From contig CAMOUK010000012.1 in NCBI GenBank assembly GCA_946626535.1, positions 1-39,278 of the forward strand: a stretch of 39,278 nucleotides of DNA. Reading direction: 5' to 3'. Positions 15,685 to 24,218 of the stretch are shown here, one piece after another. The position numbers were made by a program, and so were the translations under genes. Source of the stretch: an uncultured Caryophanales bacterium (lineage in GTDB: Bacteria; Bacillota_I; Bacilli_A; Acholeplasmatales; Anaeroplasmataceae). Each line of letters starts with the position of its first letter. Within the stretch, counting starts at the first letter, position 1. The notes under the pieces are model-generated. The model was not told where the DNA came from. It made no database searches and saw only the letters and a program-made list of their open reading frames with translations.

Positions 15685-16890
15685 TTATTTGATCATAACT
15701 TTAATTTCAAAAACATTATTAGCTAAGCCTGTAGCTATAATCTTACCCTTGTGCAAATCAACAATTTCTTTAGCTATAGAAAGACCAATTCCAGATCCTT
15801 CTATTCCTTCTGCCCTAGTAGAATCAAATCTATAAAATCTTTCAAAGCATCTATCTAGATTACCTTCTTCTACTTTATTTGCATCATTTATTATTCTTAA
15901 AACAAAATCGTTATCCTTTAATAATTCAACTCTAATAAATGTTTTAGCATATTTATAGGCATTATCTAATAAAACAGATAATAATTGTTTAAAAAGCTCC
16001 TCATCACCTTTTAAATATATCTCATCATCTATTTTTAAATCTAGGGCTAGCTTCTTTTCTTCTATAATAGGCTTATAAGTAGTTAAAACATCATTTAGAG
16101 CCTCTGTTGCCAAAAACTCTTTATTCATTATTTCCTTGATGTCATCAATCTTAGTTAGTAATGTTAAATTTCTAACCATTGTAGATAGTCTTTTTATTTG
16201 CTTATTAATTCCATCTGTTAATTCATTTTCTCCATTTGTTATTTCAATCATTTCATTATTGGCTGAAATAATTGTAAGTGGAGTTTTTAATTCATGGGCT
16301 GAATTAGAAATAAATCTTTTTTGTTTTTCATAGGCCATAATAATTGGCTTAACAGCTCTTTTTGATATAAAAAATACTACAACAAATATACCAACTAAAG
16401 CTACGGCTGAAATAATCAAGCCATTAATTAAAAAGGCATTTGCCTGAGAAAGTCTTTGAGTACAATCTAAAAATATAACAAGCTTACCATTTTCTATTTC
16501 TGACACTCTATATCTAAATACACCTGTATAGCCTGTAGATTTATCCTTAACAGCATTTGCCATTTCAATGGCAGTTGCTGAATCTATTGAGGCAATTCTT
16601 GTGATATTTGTTTCGATAGATTCTCCTTGATATTTAACTGTAAAATATCTTGTTTCAAATGGTGTTTCCCTATTCATTTGTTGTTCAAAGGGAGCTCTAT
16701 CCCTCATACCAGGAACAAATTCAGGTTCATTAAATTTTCCACCATTATCCGCAAGTGTTTGGGTTACAGTATCTGCAAAGCTATCAACATTATTATAATT
16801 AATAAAATTAATTACTAGCATCATTATTGTAATAACAATAAATGCTGATAGCATTGTAAATAAAATAAATCTTTTTCTTACACTTTTCAA
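15685..16890 (-). CDS. sensor histidine kinase
   Basis: 401 residues. Membrane helix 1 (about 8-31), an extracellular sensing domain (about 32-150, no obvious ligand motif), membrane helix 2 (about 153-175), a dimerisation/phosphoacceptor helix with SAHELKTPLT (His199), and an ATPase domain with LLDNAYKYAK, FERFYRFDSTR and GSGIGLSIAKEIVDLHKG. No clear HAMP domain separates the second helix from the His helix. The start is TTG, overlapping the response-regulator stop (TTGA), with GGAGG 7 bases away inside the end of that gene. It should phosphorylate the adjacent response regulator; the signal is unknown. Confidence 0.93.
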   Translation of the reverse strand: MKSVRKRFILFTMLSAFIVITIMMLVINFINYNNVDSFADTVTQTLADNGGKFNEPEFVPGMRDRAPFEQQMNRETPFETRYFTVKYQGESIETNITRIASIDSATAIEMANAVKDKSTGYTGVFRYRVSEIENGKLVIFLDCTQRLSQANAFLINGLIISAVALVGIFVVVFFISKRAVKPIIMAYEKQKRFISNSAHELKTPLTIISANNEMIEITNGENELTDGINKQIKRLSTMVRNLTLLTKIDDIKEIMNKEFLATEALNDVLTTYKPIIEEKKLALDLKIDDEIYLKGDEELFKQLLSVLLDNAYKYAKTFIRVELLKDNDFVLRIINDANKVEEGNLDRCFERFYRFDSTRAEGIEGSGIGLSIAKEIVDLHKGKIIATGLANNVFEIKVMIK

Positions 16891-17558
16891 CTTAGAGCCT
16901 CCAAACGATAGCCAAGACCTCTTACAGCCTTAATCATATGATCAGCCTCTATTTGTTCTAGCTTTTTTCTTAAAGATGAAATAAATACCCAAACTACATT
17001 TATTTCAGCATCACTGTCTAAATCCCAAATATCATCCATTATTCTTTCGGTTGAAATTATTTGATTTTTATTTCTAATTAATAATTCCATAAGCTTATAC
17101 TCTTTAGCTGTTAATCTTTGAGATTTATTTCCATTTTTAATTTCAAAGGTTTGACTATCAAGCACTACATTACCAATACTATAATTATCAACAATAGTTG
17201 AATCTCTTCTAAGCAAGGCTCTAATTCTTGCTAGTAATTCCTTCACAACAAAAGGCTTAGTTAAATAATCATCTGCCCCGGCATCAAGGCCATTAACCTT
17301 ATCATCTGTTTCAGCCATTGCTGTAAGCATAATAATAGGAGTATGACATTTTTTCTCTCTAATTCTTTTAACGCAGGTAATACCATCCATCTTAGGCATC
17401 ATTATATCCATAATAATGACATCATATTTCATATAATCAATATAGTCTAAAGCCTCTTGACCATCATAGGCTTGATCAACGTCATAATTAGAAACCTTTA
17501 ATACTCTAGTTACTGCATTTGATAATTCCTTATCATCTTCAGCTAAAAGAATCCTCAT
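16887..17558 (-). CDS. OmpR-family response regulator
   Basis: 223 residues: receiver domain (1-115) with acidic D8/D9, phosphoacceptor D51 in DIMMPKMDG, T79 and K101 (KPF), then a winged-helix DNA-binding domain (about 125-222) with AKEYKLMELL and the VRGLGYRLE end. Its AGGAGG site overlaps the stop codon of the large helicase gene 11 bases upstream, so it is expressed from the same transcript unless an internal promoter exists; none was seen in the short gap. It works with the kinase downstream. Confidence 0.95.
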   Translation of the reverse strand: MRILLAEDDKELSNAVTRVLKVSNYDVDQAYDGQEALDYIDYMKYDVIIMDIMMPKMDGITCVKRIREKKCHTPIIMLTAMAETDDKVNGLDAGADDYLTKPFVVKELLARIRALLRRDSTIVDNYSIGNVVLDSQTFEIKNGNKSQRLTAKEYKLMELLIRNKNQIISTERIMDDIWDLDSDAEINVVWVFISSLRKKLEQIEADHMIKAVRGLGYRLEALS

Positions 17559-17569
17559 AAAAGCACCTC

Positions 17570-20500
17570 CTATTTAGCAAATAAGGCATCCTTCTTTTCA
17601 AATATCTTATCTCTTTGTTTTAACTCAAGAAGAGCCGAATCTAACATTTTTCTAAGTGTAGGTGTAATCTTTTCATAGCCTAATAAAACCGCAATAGTTC
17701 TATAGCAGCCATCGATAGTTATACCTCTATTTTTCTTAACAGTCTTATAGATACCATCTATATATTCATCGAAGTGAATATATTGAGCATCTCTATTATA
17801 GTGAATTCTAAGACTAATCTTCATCATTGTATCAAGCATATAGAAATCACCAGATTTATAGACATCCTTAGGCATATTATCTAAGATTTCTTCTCTTAAT
17901 TGATTATTAACCTTTGGTCTATCTAATATTTCAGCTAATCTCTTAAATAAAAATTCCTCATGAATTGGAGCTTCTCTTTTAATGATTTCTCTAATTAAAT
18001 ACTCTAAATCATACATATTTAAGTATCCTTGAGCAAGCTCAGTATCAAGTGGATTATATTCATCAAATAAAGCATCAAGGGCATCATCAGATGTATCAAT
18101 CTTTAGATAAGATACGTCCTCATCGATACTCTTTCTATCAACAGGCTTAACCTCACCAAGTAAGGCTTCTTTTAGTCTTTGTTTTTCCTCTTCTTCATTA
18201 TTAATCCAAGAGGTTGAATAAAGCTTAAAGTATCTCCAGCCTAATCTTTCTAATAGTAGCTTTTCAAGTCTATATTTATCTGTAACATTAGCCTTCTTCT
18301 CATTATTAGAATCTAGCATAATAGCCATAGTAAAGGCATCGCCATCCTTTACAGCGATATCTACCTTAAATGATGAAGAACCATAATTAGTTAATACATC
18401 AAAGCCTAATGATTTGATGTAGTCACAAACAGATATGATAATACCATTATCTGAATCGTTATAATTCTTAACAGTTTCAACGTTAGTAGCAAATTCTAGA
18501 TATTGTTTTAATAGTGCTACACCAAGTGAATCAGTATTATCAGTGTTGATATCCTCATAAGTAATTGAGGCAACAACTGTAATATTATATTTAGCTCTTG
18601 TGATAGCAACATTTAATCTTCTTTCGCCACCTACATTATTAAGTGGTCCAAATCTTTGATAGAATTTACCCTCATCATTATAGCCATAACAAATACTAAA
18701 TATAATTCTATCTCTTTCATCACCTTGAACTGTCTCTAGGTTTTTAACGAAGAAAGGTTCATCAGTTGAATCATCAAAAAACTTTTCAAATTGTGGATAT
18801 TTTGGTCTTCTTTTTTCAACTAAATTAGCAATTAATTCAGCCTGAACATTTGAGAAGGCAACAACACCTAATGATTTATTTGAATTTGCGAAATGCTCAA
18901 ATACCATATCACAAACACGTTCAGCCTCAATCCTATTTGTTCTAGATTGAGCATCATATCTACCATCTTCTACATAGACAAAGTCGATACCAAAGCCTGC
19001 CTCATGCTTCTTTGATTGTGGTATTGTAATTAAATTAGAATCATAGAATGATTGATTAGAGAATGTAATTAATTCCTCTGATCTAGATCTATAATGCCAC
19101 TTTAAGCTTGTCATATCAAATGTATAGGCAGCCTTATCCAAAATAGATTCCATATCGTAATCATCACCATCAGCTCCAAATTCAGCTTGGAAGAAGCTTG
19201 TAGGTGGCATTTGTTTATTATCGCCAATTACGATACATTGCTTAGCACGATAAATAGCACCTAAGGCATCTGATGCAAATATTTGTGATGCTTCATCAAA
19301 TATTACGCAATCAAACATATTTAATTTAGATGCTAAATATGTTGATACAGATAAAGGTGACATTAAAAATACTGGCTTAATATCTAGCGCAAGCTCAAAA
19401 ATTTGTTCAAGTAAGCTTCTAATTGGAAGCTGTCTTGTCTTCTTTTCAAATTCACGAGCAAGGGTCTTAAATTGTGAACCCTCAATAATTGTCTCATCTG
19501 GTCTTTTTTGAGAATTTAGTGAAATAATATAATCTCTATTAATATTTAATAGTCTTTCATCTAATTCTCTAAAGTCTTCTACCATCTCATCCTCACTTTG
19601 ACTTGAGAATTCCTTTAAGGTCTTTGAGGTAGAAACAATTTCATCAATCTTTTGTTTTAAGAATAGCTTCTTATACATTAAGGCTAGTTCATTAATATCC
19701 CAATCGCCTTCTATATAATAATCTAGGAAGCCTTCAGCATCATATTTTGTAATTTGATCTACTGCCTTATTTACTAATTGATATACATCTGCAGTCTTTC
19801 TTTGATCATATATTTGTTCTAGCTTTTCTTTAATTTCTTCTAAATCAACATCAAAAATATTATATTTCTTCAAATAGAATATTCTAGATAAATTATTTAA
19901 TTTAGTAAGCTTAGCCTTAAAATCATTTAAAGAAATTAAATTACCGCTAAATGCTTCAACTATCTTATCGTAGGTAGGTCTATCAATAATATAATCACTT
20001 ATACCATCTAAGCTTCTTAAATCATTTAAAACAAGCTTTAAATCAGCTTTAGCAACATTTTCAACAACCTTTGAAATACCTGCCACATAATTAGACATCA
20101 TACTTAAATTATGCTTAATCTTTATTAAAGCCTCTAAATCAGCAATTATCTCCTCTGGCTTAGCCTTAAGCTTTCTATATGATAAAATCTTTTCATTTAA
20201 TTCCTTAAATTCTTTATTTTTAAAGATACCTACATTATTATTCTTGTAGGTAAATAGCATAGATTCTAAGTCCTCATTTATAATCTTATTATCATAATTT
20301 TTTAAAGCATCAGTATTTATAGTTTTAGAATGCTGTAGGTAATTTTCTATTGAATCTATAGCCTTCGCTCTAATCTTAGAATTAAAATAATTTGGATTAA
20401 ATGTTCTTAAATTTAATAGCTTATGAATAAATAATAATTCTTTAGTAGCTGTAGCTATATTCTTAATATTAAAAGCATCAGTAATACTATTTAGCTTATT

Positions 20501-22006
20501 TTTAAAATTAAATAAGATATTTACTAAATCTACTGATTCAGTTAAATCAGCCTCTAAATTATAGGTAATATATGAGCTTTCAATCTTATTTAAGCCATAG
20601 AAAGCTGATTTTTTATAATCTCTTCCAATAAATTTAGAATTATTAATATAATCAACAAAGGCTTGATAGCATGAATCAAGGTCATATAAATTTCTATTTT
20701 CTAAATTAAGCTTATAATTAATTGGCTCAACTTCTGTATTTAAATACATTGAATATAGGTCAGCAAGTGTTACATCTAGTGATGGAATAAATTGATGTAG
20801 CTCTGTCTCATATTGTTTTAAGCTTGCCTTAATACCTTCATACTTAGCACCTAAAAACCTAGTTTTAAAATCAACATCATATCTAGGTAGGGTAGCTGTT
20901 CTATATAAATTGGCAATAAATTCCTTCTTATTAGCCTTATTTGAATGTAGCTCTATCGCAAAATCATTTAGCTTAGCTCTTCTTAAATTCTCATAAACAA
21001 CATTTAAAGCTGCTATCTTTTCTGATACGAATAAAACCTTCTTACCATTACCTAAAAGTGATGAAATCATATTAGTAATAGTTTGACTCTTACCAGAGCC
21101 TGGAGGTCCCTGTAAGCAAAATGATTTACCTGATGCAGCTAGGCTTATCGCATTAAGCTGAGATGAATCGCAGTTAACTACTGGAAATATTTCTCTTTCC
21201 TTTAGCTTTTCAAACCGGGCAGCATCCTTATCACCAAGTAAAGCTCTAATATTATTATTTTGAATAACGATATCCTGATTTAGTTTTAAATCATTATACA
21301 TGTTCATTTTATAGAATGAATAAATACCTAGAGCTATGCTTTTTTCAACTATAATTTCAGGAGGTAAAACCTCTTCTACCTTTGAAATATATGTTGATAG
21401 GGCATCATTTTTATAATCAGGTATTTCAAAATTATATAATGACTTAAAATAGTATTTTAATGTAGGGTTTAATAAAACATCATCCTCATATAAATCTAAG
21501 ACATATTCACCACTTTCATTATCTAATTCTACAGGAATTAATAAAAGAGGAGCTAAATATTCTTCTTCCTCCTCAACATAATGAATGAAGCAAAAAGATA
21601 GGTATAATGAATTAATACCCTTTTCAGCTATTGATTGGCTTGATTCCTTCATTAGGCTTTTTAAAACCTTATTATCTAAGCTATAGCTTCTCTTATAAGC
21701 TAAAAGCTCCTTATCGCCTAGATCTGGTGAGCAAGCATCAAATACCTTCTTATCTAATTCCTTAAGACTTGCTGGATCATCAGCATCAACCTTAAATTCT
21801 TCTAATATTTGGCTAACAACTGGGTCAGTCTTAAAAAAGGTATATTCCTTATGATCTTTTATACCTCTAAATATTTCATCAACGTTTGTATTTAAAATTT
21901 TTAAAGTCTTTAAGCCTGTATCTTTAAAATTTAACAGTCTATTTCTTTTACCTAAATCTAGCAATTGATTTATAATAGATAAAAGTCTATCAGTGTACTT
22001 ATCCAT
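17570..22006 (-). CDS. giant DUF4011-helicase-nuclease-like protein, Hhe-like candidate defence protein
   Basis: 1478 residues. N-terminal DUF4011-type region (LLDLGKRNRLLNF, residues 16-28); SF1 helicase core split by a long helical insert: Walker A GPPGSGKSQT (300-309), Walker B FDEAS (about 905), GDNKQMPP (about 930), HYRSR (about 970), VQGDERDR (about 1095) and VAITRAK (about 1134). A PD-(D/E)XK (MTES_1575/Vsr-like) region follows near 1205-1270 with KVDIAV and LGWRYFKLYSTSW, then a DUF3320-type tail (about 1335-1400). This order matches Hhe, a reported single-gene antiphage system. The usual acidic motif (IECDG-like) reads IMLDS, so nuclease activity may be weakened. First gene of an operon with a two-component system. 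Housekeeping DNA repair is the alternative role. Confidence 0.85.
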   Translation of the reverse strand: MDKYTDRLLSIINQLLDLGKRNRLLNFKDTGLKTLKILNTNVDEIFRGIKDHKEYTFFKTDPVVSQILEEFKVDADDPASLKELDKKVFDACSPDLGDKELLAYKRSYSLDNKVLKSLMKESSQSIAEKGINSLYLSFCFIHYVEEEEEYLAPLLLIPVELDNESGEYVLDLYEDDVLLNPTLKYYFKSLYNFEIPDYKNDALSTYISKVEEVLPPEIIVEKSIALGIYSFYKMNMYNDLKLNQDIVIQNNNIRALLGDKDAARFEKLKEREIFPVVNCDSSQLNAISLAASGKSFCLQGPPGSGKSQTITNMISSLLGNGKKVLFVSEKIAALNVVYENLRRAKLNDFAIELHSNKANKKEFIANLYRTATLPRYDVDFKTRFLGAKYEGIKASLKQYETELHQFIPSLDVTLADLYSMYLNTEVEPINYKLNLENRNLYDLDSCYQAFVDYINNSKFIGRDYKKSAFYGLNKIESSYITYNLEADLTESVDLVNILFNFKNKLNSITDAFNIKNIATATKELLFIHKLLNLRTFNPNYFNSKIRAKAIDSIENYLQHSKTINTDALKNYDNKIINEDLESMLFTYKNNNVGIFKNKEFKELNEKILSYRKLKAKPEEIIADLEALIKIKHNLSMMSNYVAGISKVVENVAKADLKLVLNDLRSLDGISDYIIDRPTYDKIVEAFSGNLISLNDFKAKLTKLNNLSRIFYLKKYNIFDVDLEEIKEKLEQIYDQRKTADVYQLVNKAVDQITKYDAEGFLDYYIEGDWDINELALMYKKLFLKQKIDEIVSTSKTLKEFSSQSEDEMVEDFRELDERLLNINRDYIISLNSQKRPDETIIEGSQFKTLAREFEKKTRQLPIRSLLEQIFELALDIKPVFLMSPLSVSTYLASKLNMFDCVIFDEASQIFASDALGAIYRAKQCIVIGDNKQMPPTSFFQAEFGADGDDYDMESILDKAAYTFDMTSLKWHYRSRSEELITFSNQSFYDSNLITIPQSKKHEAGFGIDFVYVEDGRYDAQSRTNRIEAERVCDMVFEHFANSNKSLGVVAFSNVQAELIANLVEKRRPKYPQFEKFFDDSTDEPFFVKNLETVQGDERDRIIFSICYGYNDEGKFYQRFGPLNNVGGERRLNVAITRAKYNITVVASITYEDINTDNTDSLGVALLKQYLEFATNVETVKNYNDSDNGIIISVCDYIKSLGFDVLTNYGSSSFKVDIAVKDGDAFTMAIMLDSNNEKKANVTDKYRLEKLLLERLGWRYFKLYSTSWINNEEEEKQRLKEALLGEVKPVDRKSIDEDVSYLKIDTSDDALDALFDEYNPLDTELAQGYLNMYDLEYLIREIIKREAPIHEEFLFKRLAEILDRPKVNNQLREEILDNMPKDVYKSGDFYMLDTMMKISLRIHYNRDAQYIHFDEYIDGIYKTVKKNRGITIDGCYRTIAVLLGYEKITPTLRKMLDSALLELKQRDKIFEKKDALFAK

Positions 22007-22026
22007 AATAAAAACCTCATATATTT

Positions 22027-22056
22027 AATTATAACATTTTTGTTATAATTTCTAAA
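22027..22056 (-). promoter_or_regulatory. promoter and palindromic candidate operator of the helicase/two-component operon
   Basis: Minus-strand TTTAGA (22051-22056), 17-base spacer, TATAAT (22028-22033). The -10 box lies in a perfect inverted repeat: AATTATAACA (22027-22036), centre TTTT, complement at 22041-22050. The repeat covers most of the promoter spacer, so a bound protein would exclude polymerase. It could instead be chance symmetry in AT-rich DNA. Confidence 0.55.
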
Positions 22057-22082
22057 CATTTTATTTATATTTGATTTTTTCC

Positions 22083-22111
22083 TTGATTTAGCTATTTTAT
22101 AATGTTATAAT
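22083..22111 (+). promoter_or_regulatory. rpsT promoter
   Basis: Plus-strand TTGATT (22083-22088), 17-base spacer, TATAAT (22106-22111). Confidence 0.8.
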
Positions 22112-22143
22112 ACAAAAGCATTTGAAAAAAAGGGGTGACAATT

Positions 22144-22404
22144 ATGGCAAACATTAAACAGCAAATCAAGAGAATCAGAACAAGTGAAAAGCAAAGACAA
22201 GCTAATGTAGCTTTCAAATCATCATTAAAGACTGCAATGAAGGCTGTAACAGTTGCTGTAGAAGCTAAGGATAAGGCAAAAGCTCAAGAGGCTTTAAATG
22301 AAGCTTATAAGAAGTTAGATAAGGCTTTAGCAAAAGGAATCGTAAAGAAGAATTTTGTTGCTAGACATAAATCAGAATTAGCTTTCTATGTTAACTCTTT
22401 ATAG
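22144..22404 (+). CDS. rpsT: 30S ribosomal protein S20
   Basis: 86 residues, Lys/Ala-rich helical hairpin protein binding 16S rRNA. It has the typical start MANIKQQIKRIR and the VKKNFVARHKSELAFYVNSL-like end with a conserved Arg-His segment. The longer frame from GTG at 22135 is discarded because that GTG belongs to the GGGGTG ribosome site. Single gene with promoter and terminator, divergent from the helicase gene. Confidence 0.96.
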   Translation: MANIKQQIKRIRTSEKQRQANVAFKSSLKTAMKAVTVAVEAKDKAKAQEALNEAYKKLDKALAKGIVKKNFVARHKSELAFYVNSL

Positions 22405-22412
22405 TATAGATT

Positions 22413-22440
22413 AAAAAGAACTCTAAGCGAGTTCTTTTTT
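22413..22440 (+). terminator. rpsT terminator
   Basis: Stem AAAAAGAACTC / GAGTTCTTTTT (arms 22413-22423 and 22429-22439) with loop TAAGC, followed by T. Confidence 0.92.
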
Positions 22441-22479
22441 AATGCCTTAAATTATCTTTTAATTCAAAAAAATATTATG

Positions 22480-22485
22480 TATAAT
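22480..22485 (+). promoter_or_regulatory. -10 box of the traX-like gene
   Basis: TATAAT lies 22 bases before the ATG at 22507; the -35 region (TTTAAT, 22457-22462) is weak. Its position argues against translation from the upstream ATG at 22477. Confidence 0.45.
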
Positions 22486-22506
22486 GGAAAAAAGGATAAT
22501 AACAAT

Positions 22507-23247
22507 ATGAAAATTAGATTTTTAAATGGCAATATTTTAAAGCTCTTTGCCTGTATCTTCATGTTCATAGATCATTTAGGCTTATTCTTCTTTCCTGACA
22601 ATGAGGTTTTAAGAATTATTGGAAGGCTTGCGATGCCTATATTTGCATTCTTTATTGCTGAAGGTGCTTATTATACTAAAAATAGGGTAGCCTATCTAGC
22701 AAATATATTAATACTTGGTCTTATTATTAGTGCTGTAACGCATTTTGTAACTCATATAATAAATATAGATATTTTAGTAACATTTGGATTATCTTTAATT
22801 TTAATATTTATCTTTGATTTAATTAAGGATAGTATTTATTTAAAAAATAAGAAAAAGATAATTATTTATTCTTCTATTTTTATATTATTTTTTTCATTAA
22901 TTTTAGTATTATTTAATTATTTTTATTTTGAATATAAGCTATTTGCTATACTTATTCCTTTTGGATTATCATTATGTAATTTTAAATATAAAATAATAGA
23001 TGATGATAAAAAGAATTTAATTAAGTTTTTAATGTTTATAGCTACCTATTCATTATGTATGGTTATATCTAATTTTATTTATGAAATAAATATACCACTA
23101 AATATTCAAGCCTTTGGCTATTTTGGTGGACTGTTTATTCTTATTTACAATAATAAAAGAGGTAAATTAAATTTAAAATTTTTATTTTATATATTCTATC
23201 CAGCCCATGTATTAATAATGAATCTAATTTTATATCTAAAAAAATAA
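22507..23247 (+). CDS. TraX family integral membrane protein
   Basis: 246 residues with about eight hydrophobic helices. The N-terminus NGNILKLFACIFMFIDHLG and the RIIGRLAMPIFAFFIAEGAYYTKN region are the hallmarks of the TraX family (PF05857), related to acyltransferase-3-type membrane proteins; F-plasmid TraX acetylates pilin, while chromosomal members in Firmicutes have no known substrate. The longer frame begins at 22477, but AAGGA sits before the ATG at 22507 and a -10 box covers the earlier codons. No other conjugation gene is nearby, so a role in transfer is unlikely; modification of a cell-envelope component is possible. Confidence 0.85.
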   Translation: MKIRFLNGNILKLFACIFMFIDHLGLFFFPDNEVLRIIGRLAMPIFAFFIAEGAYYTKNRVAYLANILILGLIISAVTHFVTHIINIDILVTFGLSLILIFIFDLIKDSIYLKNKKKIIIYSSIFILFFSLILVLFNYFYFEYKLFAILIPFGLSLCNFKYKIIDDDKKNLIKFLMFIATYSLCMVISNFIYEINIPLNIQAFGYFGGLFILIYNNKRGKLNLKFLFYIFYPAHVLIMNLILYLKK

Positions 23248-23273
23248 AAGCGGAAATTCCGCTTTATTATTTT
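23245..23273. terminator. bidirectional terminator between the traX-like gene and holA
   Basis: Stem AAAGCGG (23247-23253) / CCGCTTT (23259-23265), extendable by AA/TT at the centre, with A-rich and T-rich flanks on the two sides. Confidence 0.88.
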
Positions 23274-24217
23274 AATAAATATAATTCTAATCCTAAATTA
23301 GGATCAATCTTACCACTTCTTATATCATATTCTAAATTATTTAATCTCTTTAGATTAGCATCTATTACCTCAAGTGGTGTAGATTTAGCATTTTTTACCA
23401 TGTAATAGGCTCTTCCTGGTTTTACATTAAAGATATTTGCGATATCATCAGATGTTAATTTAGATTTTAATAAAACTGATACATTATGCATTTCTTGGAA
23501 TTTATTTATCAACATTCCAATAATACCACTAGAATCTAGATTATGAACCTTTATATCCTTTAGGCAGGCAAAGATTCTTGGCTTATTATCAGATATTACA
23601 TAATCTATAAGCTCATAGATATTATCATCAAGTGGTGGAATAACCATCTTTTTAATATCTTCTGTAGATATAATCTTTTGTTCTGCCTTATAACAAATTA
23701 ATATATCTAGGCTTGTTCTTAAAGCAAGTAAATCTTGATTATAGCTTAAAATTAAATCCTTTGCGTCATCTTTAATCTGAAAGCCATTATCAGCTAAATA
23801 TTTAATTAAGTATTCATCCTTTTTAACATTTTTAAATTTAATATCGATAAATGTAGAATATCTTTTTAATGTTTCAAAATTAGGATTTTGATAATCTATT
23901 TTATCTAAAAACACAAATATTAAAACATTTTGGCTTTCATTATTATTCATACTTTTGAATAATTCTTTTAATGAATCTGGGTTAACTCCACATTTCTTAT
24001 CCATCGAAATTAGCTTTTCACATGATTTTAAAACTACAAATTTAGGATTATCAAATAATGATATAGTATTAAATTCATCAATTAAGCTATAAAAATTATC
24101 CTCAGCTAAATCATAATTAACTATATCGTATTCATTAGGTAGACTTCTTTTAATTTCTTCTACCTTATTTTGCATACTTAAATAATCATCAGAAGCTATT
24201 ATATAATTATATGCCAT
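23267..24217 (-). CDS. holA: DNA polymerase III delta subunit
   Basis: 316 residues, the normal length. Delta opens the beta sliding clamp as part of the clamp loader at the replication fork. Family features are the N-terminal YNYIIASDDYLSMQNKVEEI strand-loop-helix, the central hydrophobic LVIFVFLDKIDYQ-like strand (NVLIFVFLDKID, about residue 95), the PPLDDNIYELIDYVI segment (about 195-210) and the C-terminal helical domain with RAYYMVKNA and LEYDIRSGKIDPNLGLELYLL. No functional Walker A is present, as expected for delta. Last gene of the rimM-trmD-malQ-holA unit, starting one base after the malQ stop. Confidence 0.92.
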   Translation of the reverse strand: MAYNYIIASDDYLSMQNKVEEIKRSLPNEYDIVNYDLAEDNFYSLIDEFNTISLFDNPKFVVLKSCEKLISMDKKCGVNPDSLKELFKSMNNNESQNVLIFVFLDKIDYQNPNFETLKRYSTFIDIKFKNVKKDEYLIKYLADNGFQIKDDAKDLILSYNQDLLALRTSLDILICYKAEQKIISTEDIKKMVIPPLDDNIYELIDYVISDNKPRIFACLKDIKVHNLDSSGIIGMLINKFQEMHNVSVLLKSKLTSDDIANIFNVKPGRAYYMVKNAKSTPLEVIDANLKRLNNLEYDIRSGKIDPNLGLELYLLK

Positions 24218-24218
24218 C

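Noticed and set aside
22477..22506. Ten extra N-terminal codons of the traX-like gene
   Set aside because: The segment contains a -10 box and has no ribosome site before its ATG, while the ATG at 22507 has one.
22507..23247. Conjugative element inferred from the TraX-family gene
   Set aside because: No relaxase, coupling protein or type IV secretion gene is nearby, and chromosomal TraX homologues are common.
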